From Streptomyces sp. NBC_00239 (GTDB lineage Bacteria; Actinomycetota; Actinomycetes; Streptomycetales; Streptomycetaceae): a stretch of 64,000 nt of DNA. Under the pieces are notes generated by a model. That model saw only the letters and a list, made by a program, of their open reading frames with translations, did no database searches and was not told the DNA's origin. Location: the NCBI RefSeq assembly GCF_036194065.1, contig NZ_CP108095.1:1302001-1366000 (forward strand), read 5' to 3'. The stretch's first letter is position 1, and each line of letters begins with the position of its first letter. A program made the position numbers and the translations under genes. This document shows positions 1 through 8,436 of this stretch, piece by piece.

Positions 1-983
1 TGCGCGGCGCCGCCGTCCGGATCGTGGACCGGCGGGAGGAGCCGCACCGCGAATCCCGCGGCAAGACCCTGCGACCGGGCGGCCTGAAGGTGTTCGAGCG
101 GTTCGGCATCGCGGACCGGATCACCGCCCTCGGGCGGTCGAGCCTCGTCCTCCGCAAGTACTTCGACGGCGTCCACGCCGGCGACACGGCCGTCGAGGGG
201 CTGTGCCTGATCGGCCAGTGGCAGATCGAGGACGTGCTGCGCGACCGGCTGGCCGGGCTCGGAGTGCACGTCGAATTCGGCGCCCGGGTCACCGGCGTGA
301 CCCAGGACGCCGATGCGGTTCGCGCGGAGCTGGCCGACGGTCGCTCGGTCCGGGCCGGCTACCTCGCCGGCTGCGACGGCGGGCGCAGCGCGGTGCGCAA
401 GCTGCTGGGGATCGCCTTCCAGGGGCACGGCGACAGCGAGCAGGCGATGGTGGTGGGCGATGTCCGGGCCCCGGGCCTGAGCCGCGACTACTGGCACCAG
501 TGGTTCACCTCGGACGGCGGCGCCATGCTGCTGTGTCCGATGCCGGGCACCGACACGTTCCAGCTCCAGGCCTCACCCGAGAGGGACGCCGAGGGCGGCG
601 CGCTGCCCCCGTCGGCGGAGGGCTTCCGACGCCTGTTCGACCGGCACGCCCGGATGCCGGGCGTCCGGCCGGCCGATCCCACCTGGCTTTCCACCTGGCG
701 GGTCAATGTCCGCAGGGCGGACCGGATGCGCGAGGGCCGCGCCTTTCTGGCCGGGGACGCGGCGCACGTCCATCCGATAGCCGGCGGCTTCGGAATGAAC
801 ACCGGGATCGAGGACGCCGCCGCACTGGGGCGGGCGCTGGGCGGGGCGGCGGACCTCGACGGCTACGAGGCGGAACGCCTCCCGGTCGCCGCCCACGTGC
901 TGGCCGACACCACCGCCCGCATGGAGCGCGTGGTCGAGGCGGTCCGCACACCCGGGCGGGGAATCGAGGCCGGCCTCGACTGA
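1..983 (+). CDS. FAD-dependent aromatic monooxygenase (5' end outside window)
   Basis: Class A flavoprotein monooxygenase of the PHBH fold, which hydroxylates aromatic or polyketide-type substrates using NAD(P)H and oxygen. The frame is open to the left edge: upstream of the GTG at 24 it already reads a Rossmann-like stretch ending in AAVRIVDRR, so the N-terminal GxGxxG FAD motif and true start lie outside the window. Visible are the DG motif (CDGGRSAVRKLLG) and the second FAD motif (AGDAAHVHPIAGGFGMNTG). The chain ends about 70 residues after that motif, so there is no thioredoxin-like C-terminal domain of the kind seen in some polyketide hydroxylases. The family is clear; the substrate is unknown. 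Confidence 0.88.
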   Translation, partial: RGAAVRIVDRREEPHRESRGKTLRPGGLKVFERFGIADRITALGRSSLVLRKYFDGVHAGDTAVEGLCLIGQWQIEDVLRDRLAGLGVHVEFGARVTGVTQDADAVRAELADGRSVRAGYLAGCDGGRSAVRKLLGIAFQGHGDSEQAMVVGDVRAPGLSRDYWHQWFTSDGGAMLLCPMPGTDTFQLQASPERDAEGGALPPSAEGFRRLFDRHARMPGVRPADPTWLSTWRVNVRRADRMREGRAFLAGDAAHVHPIAGGFGMNTGIEDAAALGRALGGAADLDGYEAERLPVAAHVLADTTARMERVVEAVRTPGRGIEAGLD

Positions 984-1003
984 CCGGCGGCCGGGGGTCG
1001 CCC

Positions 1004-3163
1004 TCACGGCACGGCGTCCGCCAGGGAAAGGGTGTGGATCCGGTCCGGGGCCCCGGGCCGGGCGTAGTACCAGCCCTGCGCGGTGTCGCAGCCGAGCGCA
1101 CGGAGCTGCGCCGCCTGGGCGCCGGTCTCCACTCCCTCGACGGTGACCGCGAGTTCGAGGCTGTGGGCCAGCGCGACGATGCCCTCCACGATCTTCACGT
1201 CCACCGGGTCCGCGGGCAGCTGTTGCATGCTCTGCGTGAAGGAGCGGTCCAGCTTCAGCACGCTGACGGGGAGCCGGCGCAGGTTGGCGAGGTTGGAGTA
1301 GCCGGTGCCGAAGTCGTCGAGGGCGATGTCCACACCGAGTGCGGCCAGCCGCCGCAGGGGTTCCAGCAGTTGGTCGTCGGCGCCTATCAGGGCCGATTCG
1401 GTGACCTCCAGGCACAGGGCGCCGGGCGCGAGGCCGGATTCCTCCAGGACGGCCACCGTGTCGGCGACCAGGCCCGGGTGGTGGAGCTGGGTCGGCGAGA
1501 GGTTGACGTTGATCCGCAGCGAGCCGCCGTGCTCCCGCTGCCAGGTACGGGCCTGACGGACCGATTCTTCGAGCACCCATCGGCCGAGGGGCACGATCAG
1601 GCCGGTGCGTTCGGCGAGCGGGATGAAGCGGTCGGGGCCGAGGACGCCGTGCTGCGGGTGCGACCAGCGGACCAGGGCCTCGGCGCCGTGCACGGTGCCG
1701 TCGTGGAGGTGGACCAGCGGCTGGTACTCGATGAAGAACTCGCCGCGCTCCAGAGCGGCGGGGAGCGCGTTGGTGAGTCCGTGCCGGGTGATGGCGCGGG
1801 CGTCGGCCTCGGCGTCGGCGAGTTCGAAGCGGTTGCCGCCGGCGCCCTTGGCCCGGTACATGGTGATGTCGGCGCTGCGCAGGACCTCCGCCGGGCCGCG
1901 TTCCCCGGCCGGGCCCTCCACGATGCCGATGCTGCCGCGGACCGTCAGCTCGCGGCCCTCCAGGCGGACCGGCGCCGAGAGGGTGGTGAGGATCCGCATC
2001 GCGAGGTCGGTCACGTCCTCCGGTCCGGATGCGGAGGTGGTGAGGGCCACGAACTCGTCGCCACCGAGCCGGGCGACCATCTCGCCCGGGCCGGTCGCGC
2101 AGCTCTGCAGCCGGTCCGCCACTTCCACCAGCAGCCGGTCTCCCGCCGCGTGGCCGAGGCTGTCGTTGACGGCCTTGAAACCGTCGAGGTCCAGGTAGCA
2201 GAGGCCGAAGTGGGTGTCCTTGCCCGCGAGCGCCTTCTCCAGGCGTTCGAAGAACAGTGTCCGGTTGGGGAGTCCGGTCAGCGCGTCGTGGGTGGCCTCG
2301 TAGCGCAGCCGCAGGGTGAGCAGCCGGCGCTCGGTGGTGTCCTCCATGAGGGCCAGCTGGTACTGGGGCTTGCCGTCGGCGTCGCGGAGCAGCGAGACCG
2401 TCAGGTTGGTCCACAGCACGGTTCCGTCGTGCCGGTAGTAGGGCTTCTCCACGTGGTAGGACTCGCGCTCGCCGCGTACCAGCTCGCCGTACATGCGCCA
2501 CACGTGCGGCGCGTCCTCGGGGTGGCCCCAGTCGCAGACGTTGCGGCCGCGGACGTGGCCGTCCATGCCGCCGAACATGCGGGTCAGGGCCTCGTTGACC
2601 TCGAGGACGTTGCCGTCGAGGTCGGCGATGCCGATGCCTACGGCCGCGCCCTCGAAGACGGCGCGGAAGCGGGCCTCGCTCGCGTGCAGGGCCTGCTGGG
2701 CGTCGGTCCTGGCGCTGAACGCGGAGCGGGCGATGGCCTCCTGCTCGCTGAGGGTGCGTTCCCGCAGGGCACGGGCGTAGCCCGCGGCCAGGGCGTGCTG
2801 GAGGCGGGCGCAGCGGGCCCGGTACTCCTCGGCGTCCTCGCGGCTGTCGGGGCCGCAGTAGAGGACGAGGTACGACTCGACGACCCCGAGGGTCCCGGAC
2901 AGCGCGTCGGGGTCGGTGCAGTGCGCGGCGACCAGGTCGGCGCCGACCTGCTGGGCGGGTGCCGGGTCGAAGGGCTGTGCGTGCAGGGCGTGGGAGAGGG
3001 TGCGGGCCAAGGGGAGGAGGTGTCCCTCGAATTCCACACGGGTGAGGGAGGTGGCGGTGACGGGGAAGATGGCCCGGCTCCAGATCCTCGCGAAGCGGGA
3101 GATCCGGTCTTCCGGGCTGTCGGCGAGGACGGTCGGCTCCCCCGGCTGTACGGGGATTCTCAC
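1004..3163 (-). CDS. PAS-GGDEF-EAL cyclic-di-GMP turnover protein
   Basis: Predicted bifunctional c-di-GMP enzyme of 719 residues. An N-terminal region of about 150 residues without an assigned domain is followed by PAS/PAC (about 160-280), GGDEF (about 290-445; intact GGDEF at 367-371) and EAL (about 460-710; EAL at 495-497, DDFGTGYS at 616-623). Both catalytic signatures look intact, so cyclase and phosphodiesterase activities are both possible. No RxxD inhibitory site is present at the usual place before GGDEF. No membrane segment is evident. The architecture resembles Streptomyces RmdA/CdgA-type regulators of development, but I do not assign orthology. The GTG start overlaps the stop of the upstream methyltransferase by four bases (GTGA), implying translational coupling. 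Confidence 0.93.
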   Translation of the reverse strand: MRIPVQPGEPTVLADSPEDRISRFARIWSRAIFPVTATSLTRVEFEGHLLPLARTLSHALHAQPFDPAPAQQVGADLVAAHCTDPDALSGTLGVVESYLVLYCGPDSREDAEEYRARCARLQHALAAGYARALRERTLSEQEAIARSAFSARTDAQQALHASEARFRAVFEGAAVGIGIADLDGNVLEVNEALTRMFGGMDGHVRGRNVCDWGHPEDAPHVWRMYGELVRGERESYHVEKPYYRHDGTVLWTNLTVSLLRDADGKPQYQLALMEDTTERRLLTLRLRYEATHDALTGLPNRTLFFERLEKALAGKDTHFGLCYLDLDGFKAVNDSLGHAAGDRLLVEVADRLQSCATGPGEMVARLGGDEFVALTTSASGPEDVTDLAMRILTTLSAPVRLEGRELTVRGSIGIVEGPAGERGPAEVLRSADITMYRAKGAGGNRFELADAEADARAITRHGLTNALPAALERGEFFIEYQPLVHLHDGTVHGAEALVRWSHPQHGVLGPDRFIPLAERTGLIVPLGRWVLEESVRQARTWQREHGGSLRINVNLSPTQLHHPGLVADTVAVLEESGLAPGALCLEVTESALIGADDQLLEPLRRLAALGVDIALDDFGTGYSNLANLRRLPVSVLKLDRSFTQSMQQLPADPVDVKIVEGIVALAHSLELAVTVEGVETGAQAAQLRALGCDTAQGWYYARPGAPDRIHTLSLADAVP

Positions 3164-4020
3164 GCCTTGCGTCCCACGCCGGCGAAGCCCGCGAAGGTGA
3201 ACGGCTCCTCGTCCTCGTCGGGGCCTTCGGGGATGCCGGCTCCGCTGCCGGACACCTCGAGGGCCGGGTCGGGCTCCGGGCGCCAGCGCGGCATCGGCAC
3301 GATGCCGGGGTCGAGGATCTCGAACCCGTCGAAGAAGCCGGTCACTTCCTCGCGGCTGCGCATCACCAGGGGGTTGCGGGCGTCCCGGTAGACGGTGACG
3401 GCGCCGCCGGCGACCTCTCTGGGGAGCGGAATGCCCTCGTACGAGGCGTGGGTGAGGATCAGCATGCTGCCGGGCGCGAGGGCGTCGCGCAGCTCGGCGA
3501 CCGCCTCGTAGGGCTGGTCGTGGTCCTCCAGGAAGTGCAGCACCGCGACCAGCATCAGGGCCACCGGCCGGTCGAAGTCGAGGAGGGAGGTGGTGTACGG
3601 GCTGTGCAGGATCTCGGCCGGCTTGCGCAGGTCGGCGGCGACGATGTCGCTGCGGTCGTCGTCGGCCAGGACGGCGCGGCTGTGCGCGACGGCCACCGGG
3701 TCGTGGTCCACGTACACGACGCGGGCCTCGGGGGTGGCGGCCTGGGCGACCTCGTGGACGTTGCCGAAGGTGGGGATGCCGGAGCCGATGTCGAGGAACT
3801 GGGTGATGCCCTCGGACACCGCGTGGCGCACGGCCCGGCGCATGAACGCGCGGTTGGCCTGCATGATCTTGGGCAGCCCCGGGAGGAATTCCATGGCCCG
3901 GCGGGCGGTCTGCCTGTCGACCTCGAAATTGTGGGAGCCGCCCAAGTAGTAATCGTAGATACGGGACACGCTGGGCACCGATATGTCGATGCCTGGCGGT
4001 GCCCAGTCCGGGCGCTCCAT
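3160..4020 (-). CDS. SAM-dependent methyltransferase (DUF574 / SAV2177 type)
   Basis: 286-residue protein of the actinobacterial S-adenosyl methyltransferase family (DUF574). It opens with the family's PSVSRIYDYYLGGSHNFEVD segment and has a SAM-binding glycine motif (FLDIGSGIPTFGNVHE) followed by the acidic ribose-binding strand VVYVDHDP. The ATG at 4020 is preferred over an in-frame TTG at 4032 because GGAG lies six bases before the ATG. The substrate is unknown for most members of this very expanded Streptomyces family. It is first in a two-gene unit with the GGDEF-EAL gene, which it overlaps by four bases. The C-terminus has an acidic stretch (GPDEDEEPF). Confidence 0.9.
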   Translation of the reverse strand: MERPDWAPPGIDISVPSVSRIYDYYLGGSHNFEVDRQTARRAMEFLPGLPKIMQANRAFMRRAVRHAVSEGITQFLDIGSGIPTFGNVHEVAQAATPEARVVYVDHDPVAVAHSRAVLADDDRSDIVAADLRKPAEILHSPYTTSLLDFDRPVALMLVAVLHFLEDHDQPYEAVAELRDALAPGSMLILTHASYEGIPLPREVAGGAVTVYRDARNPLVMRSREEVTGFFDGFEILDPGIVPMPRWRPEPDPALEVSGSGAGIPEGPDEDEEPFTFAGFAGVGRKA

Positions 4021-4313
4021 CACGGTCTCCAAGACGTAGTCCGACGGCTGTCCGAGCCGAATCTACTGATCATTGCCCAACCGGGCGAGCCAAAGCGGAA
4101 ATTGGCGATCCGTTCTTCGTCACACACCAAAGGCACGTGCCCGTCCGCTGCACCCCATTGATCGAAGCCGACAAATCCCTTTTGGGTTTTAACGACACCT
4201 GACCGGGTAGCCACCGTCTTTGGCTTAAACCTCTCTGGTCGAAACTCCGCCCGATCAGGCGAATCCTCAGGTGCTGCCGCGTGCTCCGGGGGCCGCCCGC
4301 CCATGCTCCCCGG
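4021..4313. other. Intergenic region, divergent
   Basis: Non-coding stretch between the divergent methyltransferase and the His/Cys/Pro-rich protein. It is less GC-rich than its surroundings between about 4070 and 4250, as expected for promoters, but I could not place a convincing -35/-10 pair or a repeat. Confidence 0.5.
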
Positions 4314-5078
4314 GTGAACAGACCCAGAGCCCGAAGGCTTGCGGCGGTCTCGGTCCTGCTGTGGGCCGCCCTCGCCGCCACCCCTGCCTTGGCTGATAGC
4401 TGCGCCTGCGCGACGGTCGATTCGGCGGGCGGTTCGGTGACGGCGTACGCCGTCGCGGGCGGCGCCGGATTACCGGACCGTGGCGACCGTCACAGTGACG
4501 AGTGGCGCGGCGAGGACCGCGGCGACGGGCACGGGAAGGGACACGGCAAGGGGCACGGGAGAGGGCACGGGAAGGGCCGCTGCCACGGTCGCGGCTGCCA
4601 CCACCCGTGCCCGCGGCACGGTCACTGCCGGTGCCACTGCCCCTGTCCCCCGAAGCCGACGCCCACGCCCACCCCGAAGCCGACTCCGACGCCGGAACCC
4701 ACCCCGACGCCCACGCCCAAGCCGACCCCGACCCCGAAACCGACCCCCAAGCCCACGGCGAAGCCGACGCCCGCGCCGACCCGGACGCCACCGCCCCGCC
4801 CCCGGCCGGTCACCGAACCGCCCGTCGTGCCGCGCCCGGTCCCCGCACGGCCGACCCCGCCGCCCGTGGTCCGCGCCGTGCCCGCGCCGAAGCCGCCGCC
4901 ACCGCGGCCCACCCCCACCGTGCGGCCCACCCCGGCACCCTCGCGCACCCCGGTCCCCAGGCCCGCGTACCGCGCCCCGGCCCGGAAGCTGCCCGAGCAC
5001 CACATCTCGCCGGTGACCTTCACCCTGCTCACCACGGCTCCCGCGGTGCTCGCCATCGCCGCGCTGCGGCCCCGCTGA
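4314..5078 (+). CDS. Secreted Gly-His/Cys-rich, Pro-Thr repeat protein
   Basis: Unrecognised exported protein of about 254 residues. From the GTG at 4314 it begins with a basic N-terminus and hydrophobic signal peptide ending ATPALA. Next come a GHGK-type repeat ([17 protein letters not shown]) and a segment of roughly 30 residues with seven Cys and several His. A long [11 protein letters not shown] repeat of about 100 residues follows, then a final hydrophobic stretch ([21 protein letters not shown]) that could anchor it in the membrane. The repeat looks like a cell-wall spacer, and the His/Cys block suggests metal binding; both are inferences. A GTG at 4281 is an alternative start, and neither has a good ribosome site. 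Confidence 0.7.
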   Translation: MNRPRARRLAAVSVLLWAALAATPALADSCACATVDSAGGSVTAYAVAGGAGLPDRGDRHSDEWRGEDRGDGHGKGHGKGHGRGHGKGRCHGRGCHHPCPRHGHCRCHCPCPPKPTPTPTPKPTPTPEPTPTPTPKPTPTPKPTPKPTAKPTPAPTRTPPPRPRPVTEPPVVPRPVPARPTPPPVVRAVPAPKPPPPRPTPTVRPTPAPSRTPVPRPAYRAPARKLPEHHISPVTFTLLTTAPAVLAIAALRPR

Positions 5079-5124
5079 CGCGCCGGCCGCCGACCCGACC
5101 GCACCTCGTCACCCGGAGAAGACC

Positions 5125-5889
5125 TTGTCGGAATGGCTCGTCCTGTCCCTCGCGATGGCCGCGGCGTGCGCCGTGGTGCTCTCCATCGCCTTCCTCAACC
5201 ACCGGCGGATCGGCGACGACGACGATCCCTCCGAAACCCCCGACGTCATCGAGTACATGACGATGATGATCGGCGTGATCTACGCGATCGTGCTGGGCCT
5301 GGCGATCGCCGGCGTGTGGGAGGCCCGCGGCGCCGCCCAGGAGTACGTGCGCCAGGAGGCCCAGGCCCTGCACGAGGTGAGCGTCCGCGCGGAGGTCTAT
5401 CCGGTGCCCGTGCGGGCCAGGATCCGCACCGACGTGAACGCGTACGCCGCGTACGTCGTCGACACCGAGTGGAAGGCGATGGCGGACCGCGGCGAGGTGA
5501 CCGACGAGGGCGCGCGGCTGCTGGAGCGGATCCGGCGTGACGTGACGGACTACGAGCCGAAGACCGATCAGGAGGGGCAGGCCTACCAGCCGCTGGTGGA
5601 CCACGTCGCCGCCGTCGACGACGCGCGCAGCGCCCGCGCCTCCGGGGCGAGCGCGACCATGCCCGGGGTGGTCTGGTTCGGGCTCGTCGTCGGGGCGGCG
5701 GTGACGATCGGTCTGATCTTCACCCTGCAGATCCGCCGCTCGTTCCGGGAAATGCTGCTCGCGGGCCTGTTCAGCGCGCTGATCGCCTTCCTGCTGTTCC
5801 TCATCTGGGACTTCGACGCGCCCTTCGGCCGGGGCATCTCCGCCACCGCCGAACCCTTCCTGCACCAGTTCCCGCACCTGCGCGGCTGA
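5125..5889 (+). CDS. DUF4239-type membrane protein
   Basis: 254-residue membrane protein. The TTG start is chosen because GGAGAAG lies six bases upstream. Two hydrophobic helices lie at the N-terminus (residues about 3-24 and 45-66), followed by a soluble middle region of about 110 residues. Two further helices sit near the C-terminus (about 178-200 and 210-230). This 2+2 arrangement with a conserved acidic patch after the first helix matches the DUF4239 family, whose function is not known. It follows the Pro-Thr repeat gene by 46 bases and may be co-transcribed. A hairpin lies just after its stop. Confidence 0.8.
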   Translation: MSEWLVLSLAMAAACAVVLSIAFLNHRRIGDDDDPSETPDVIEYMTMMIGVIYAIVLGLAIAGVWEARGAAQEYVRQEAQALHEVSVRAEVYPVPVRARIRTDVNAYAAYVVDTEWKAMADRGEVTDEGARLLERIRRDVTDYEPKTDQEGQAYQPLVDHVAAVDDARSARASGASATMPGVVWFGLVVGAAVTIGLIFTLQIRRSFREMLLAGLFSALIAFLLFLIWDFDAPFGRGISATAEPFLHQFPHLRG

Positions 5890-5896
5890 CCCGCCG

Positions 5897-5923
5897 GGAG
5901 GTCCGGCCCGACCCCGGACCTCC
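5897..5923 (+). terminator. Hairpin after DUF4239 gene
   Basis: A 10-bp perfect stem, GGAGGTCCGG (5897-5906) with CCGGACCTCC (5914-5923) and a 7-base loop, starts eight bases after the stop at 5889. There is no clear T-tract, as is usual for GC-rich actinobacterial terminators. Confidence 0.55.
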
Positions 5924-5985
5924 GCAGGACGCCCCCAGTCCCCCCGGACCTCCGGGGGACGCCCCCCGACCTCCCGGGGCACCCC
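5915..5985. repeat. Imperfect direct repeats downstream of DUF4239 gene
   Basis: The segment CGGACCTCCG-N2-GGACGCCCCC occurs at 5915 and again at 5945, 30 bases apart. A third degenerate copy (CCGACCTCCCGGGGCACCCC) follows from about 5966. No open frame with credible coding character uses it. Confidence 0.6.
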
Positions 5986-6148
5986 CGGAACGCCCCGGCT
6001 TCCCCCACAAGGAGCACGCGGCTACCCCGTTCGCCTGACCCTGATCGCGGGTCACCTTGCGCGCACCTAGCGTGGCGGTCATCGAGGTGCACGACCCCTC
6101 ACGTGGAACAGGTTTCCGCCGTTGCTCCTCGGGGACCGGAGGACTCAC

Positions 6149-6676
6149 ATGCGTGCGATACGCACCGCTTCCAGCCATCTGATCGCGGCGGGCGCCACGG
6201 CCGCGGCGCTCGCCTTCGCCGCGCCCGCCGCCACCGCGGCCGGCGCCCAGCCCATCACCTCGTTCGGCTTCGCCATCACCCCGTCCACGGTCGCGCCCGG
6301 CGGACAGGTGACGCTCACCGTCACCGGCTGCGCCGCCGCCTTCGCGACCGCCTCCTCGGGCGTCTTCGACACCGTCAGCATCCCGCAGGGCCGGCCCGTA
6401 CGGGTCACCGTGGACCGGGACGCCCGCCGCGGCGCCCGCTACGGGGTCTCCTTCACCTGCAACGGGGAGACCGGTTCTGCGGACCTGACGATCGCCACCG
6501 CGAGCACCCCCACGACCAGTTCCACCGCTGCCTCCCGCGGGGTGCGCGGCGGACTGGGCGGCAGCGTGTCCGGGGCCGAACCCGCCGAGATCGCCGCGGG
6601 CGCGGCGCTGTTCCTCGTCGCCGCCGCGGGGACCACGTACGCGGTGCGCCGCCGGACGGCGGCCCGACGCCACTGA
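6149..6676 (+). CDS. Secreted surface protein with C-terminal anchor, paralogue A
   Basis: 175-residue exported protein. The ATG at 6149 has GGAGG seven bases upstream. A signal peptide ends near APAATA (about residue 30). The body looks like a small beta-sandwich (TPSTVAPGGQVTLTVTGC) with two Cys at 61 and 104. The C-terminus has three parts like a sortase sorting signal: GGLGGS at 134-139, a hydrophobic helix (about 147-166) and a tail rich in Arg (RRRTAARRH). There is no LPXTG. It is paralogous to the convergent gene at 6805-7365, which shares the Cys spacing and the GGLGGS-helix-RRR end. A class F sortase lies next to them. Function unknown; a sortase substrate is an inference. Confidence 0.78.
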   Translation: MRAIRTASSHLIAAGATAAALAFAAPAATAAGAQPITSFGFAITPSTVAPGGQVTLTVTGCAAAFATASSGVFDTVSIPQGRPVRVTVDRDARRGARYGVSFTCNGETGSADLTIATASTPTTSSTAASRGVRGGLGGSVSGAEPAEIAAGAALFLVAAAGTTYAVRRRTAARRH

Positions 6677-6724
6677 CGACCGCCACCCCCGCCACACCGG
6701 GCGGCGGCCCTGCCGCTCACGGCC

Positions 6725-6780
6725 CGCAACCGCCCGGAGCCCCGAGTCCGAACACGGACTCGGGGCTCCGGGCGGTTGCG
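6725..6780. terminator. Bidirectional terminator between convergent paralogues
   Basis: A perfect 26-bp inverted repeat (6725-6750 and 6755-6780) with a 4-base AACA loop, placed between the two convergent surface-protein genes. It should form a very stable hairpin in either direction. Confidence 0.85.
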
Positions 6781-6804
6781 CTTCGACCAGGGGGCGGGTC
6801 CCGG

Positions 6805-7365
6805 TCAGGCGCGGCTGCGGGAAGAGCGTCGACGCACCACGTGCACGCCCGCGCCGAGGGCCGAAGCGCCCACGAGCCCGGCACCGATCGCGGTCTCGGC
6901 GGCGGACGGCCCGAACGAACCGCCGAGGCCACCCTCGGCACCTCGGCCGCGCAGGACGCGGAACTCGTGGGTGCCCAGGGCACTGCTCCCGTGGCAGCGG
7001 ACGTTGAGGGTGTGCCGGCCGGGAGTCGCGTCGTCGAAGATGCGGACGGTGGCGAACCCGATGCGGCCCGCCGAGAGCGTGGTCTCCTCGAACTGACCTC
7101 GGGAGAAGACGGTGCCGCCGTTGCGGCAGCCGCTGGCGCTGACGTCCATGAGGGCGCCCTGATGGACACTCAGAGGGTTGACGGTGATGTCCCGCGGCAC
7201 GTTGCCGTCGCCGCCGCCGATGCCGCCTCCGTTGCCGCCGCGGCCGTCCCGGCCGTCCCGGCCGTCGCCGCCCCCGGGCGCGCCCCCCGCCGCGGCGAAC
7301 GGCGACGCCAGGCCAATGACGGCGACCGCCGCGGCGGCCGCCAGGGAAATACGTGCAACACGCAT
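6805..7365 (-). CDS. Secreted surface protein with C-terminal anchor, paralogue B
   Basis: 186-residue exported protein. ATG at 7365 has GGAGG seven bases upstream. A signal peptide (to about residue 26) is followed by a Gly/Asp-rich linker with GRDGRDGRGGNGGG, then a domain like that of paralogue A with Cys at 80 and 124. The end repeats the same design: GGLGGS at 145-150, a hydrophobic segment (about 156-175) and a basic tail (RRRSSRSRA). It is convergent with paralogue A and divergent from the sortase gene. The conserved C-terminal signal suggests that both proteins are handled by the same anchoring enzyme. Function otherwise unknown. Confidence 0.78.
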   Translation of the reverse strand: MRVARISLAAAAAVAVIGLASPFAAAGGAPGGGDGRDGRDGRGGNGGGIGGGDGNVPRDITVNPLSVHQGALMDVSASGCRNGGTVFSRGQFEETTLSAGRIGFATVRIFDDATPGRHTLNVRCHGSSALGTHEFRVLRGRGAEGGLGGSFGPSAAETAIGAGLVGASALGAGVHVVRRRSSRSRA

Positions 7366-7710
7366 GGTGGAACCTCCAGAGGAAAGCGCCCCGGGGCTGT
7401 GGCCACCGGCTGATCGACGAGAACGCCTTCCACTGGAACACTCACGGAGTCTTTGATTCCGCGCATGTTGGGCTTGCGCCGCCCGGCTGAGGCGACACGC
7501 CGAGCGGATCTGACGGAGCCGCAGGTCACACACCGTCAGACGTTTTATATGACTCTTACTCGGATGGCTGCACCCGTCCTGGTCCGGACCCCCTGTGGGA
7601 CCACTCGTTCGCCGTCTCCCCGGTCGCCGGTCCGGCGGCGCAGACCTAACGTGCGGAGGCAAGGGGGGAAGAGAACGCGGGACGGGACCCCGCGTCGGGA
7701 AGGGAGAGAC
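7366..7710. promoter_or_regulatory. Divergent promoter region with inverted repeat, sortase side
   Basis: A 345-base non-coding region between paralogue B and the sortase gene. It contains an inverted repeat TCTGACGG (7509-7516) / CCGTCAGA (7533-7540). An AT-rich TTTTATATGAC sequence (7543-7553) follows immediately and could supply a -10 element (TATATG at 7546) for the sortase gene. No matching -35 is obvious, so the repeat may bind an activator or repressor. This is inference from position only. Confidence 0.4.
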
Positions 7711-8376
7711 ATGACCGAGGACGAGATCGAGCAGGACCGCAGACGGCGCTCCCCGTGGGGGGTGCTGGCTCTGGTCATGCTCACCGGCCTCGCCATGATC
7801 CGCAACGGAGCCGATGTGGAGTCGGGGCCGCCGCAGCCGGCCGCGGCCGCCAGCGTCCGCGTCCAGCAGAAGGCGCTCGGCACGGCCGCGCCCACTCCGC
7901 CGGCCGGCATGCAGGTGCTGGAGCACGCCACGGTGGAGCGGATCCGCATCCCCTCCATCAACGTGGACGCGCCGACGATGACGGTCGGCCTCGACGCGGA
8001 GGGCTGGATCGACGCGCCGCCGCCGCAGGACCCGAACCTGGCCGGCTGGTACCTGAACGGCATCTCCCCGGGGCAGCGCGGCTCGGCGGTCATCGTGGGC
8101 CACGTCGACAACGAGAAGGGCCCGGCGGTCTTCTACGGCCTCGGCTCGGTGCGCAAGGGCGACGACATCGAGGTGACGCGGTACGACGGACGCACCGCCG
8201 TGTTCGAGGTCTACGGGGTCGAGGTGTTCTCCAAGAACGACTTCCCCGGCGCGCTGGTGTACGGGGACACCGGCCACCCCGAGCTCCGGGTGATCACCTG
8301 CGGCGGCGGCTACTCCAAGTCCCGCGGCTACGACGGCAACGTGGTCGTCTTCGCCCGCATGGTGGAGACCCGCTAG
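7711..8376 (+). CDS. Class F sortase
   Basis: 221-residue membrane-anchored transpeptidase expected to cut a C-terminal sorting signal of exported proteins and join them to a cell-envelope nucleophile. One hydrophobic N-terminal helix (about 15-30) is followed by a Pro/Ala linker and the sortase domain (about 70-220). The catalytic set is visible: His131 (VIVGHVDN), Cys197 (VITCGGG) and Arg205 (SKSRGYDGN). The ATG at 7711 follows GGGAGAG. An upstream in-frame extension to 7453 has no coding character and would hide the membrane anchor. The adjacent paralogous secreted proteins are the obvious candidate substrates. Confidence 0.9.
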   Translation: MTEDEIEQDRRRRSPWGVLALVMLTGLAMIRNGADVESGPPQPAAAASVRVQQKALGTAAPTPPAGMQVLEHATVERIRIPSINVDAPTMTVGLDAEGWIDAPPPQDPNLAGWYLNGISPGQRGSAVIVGHVDNEKGPAVFYGLGSVRKGDDIEVTRYDGRTAVFEVYGVEVFSKNDFPGALVYGDTGHPELRVITCGGGYSKSRGYDGNVVVFARMVETR

Positions 8377-8436
8377 CGGGCCGAACCATTCCCCGCGTCC
8401 GCGTTCCGTCTCGTTCGGCCCGTCCGGGAAGGCCGC

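Noticed and set aside
203..3391. A 1062-codon + strand frame across the monooxygenase and GGDEF-EAL genes
   Set aside because: It spans two genes on opposite strands and has no recognisable domain.
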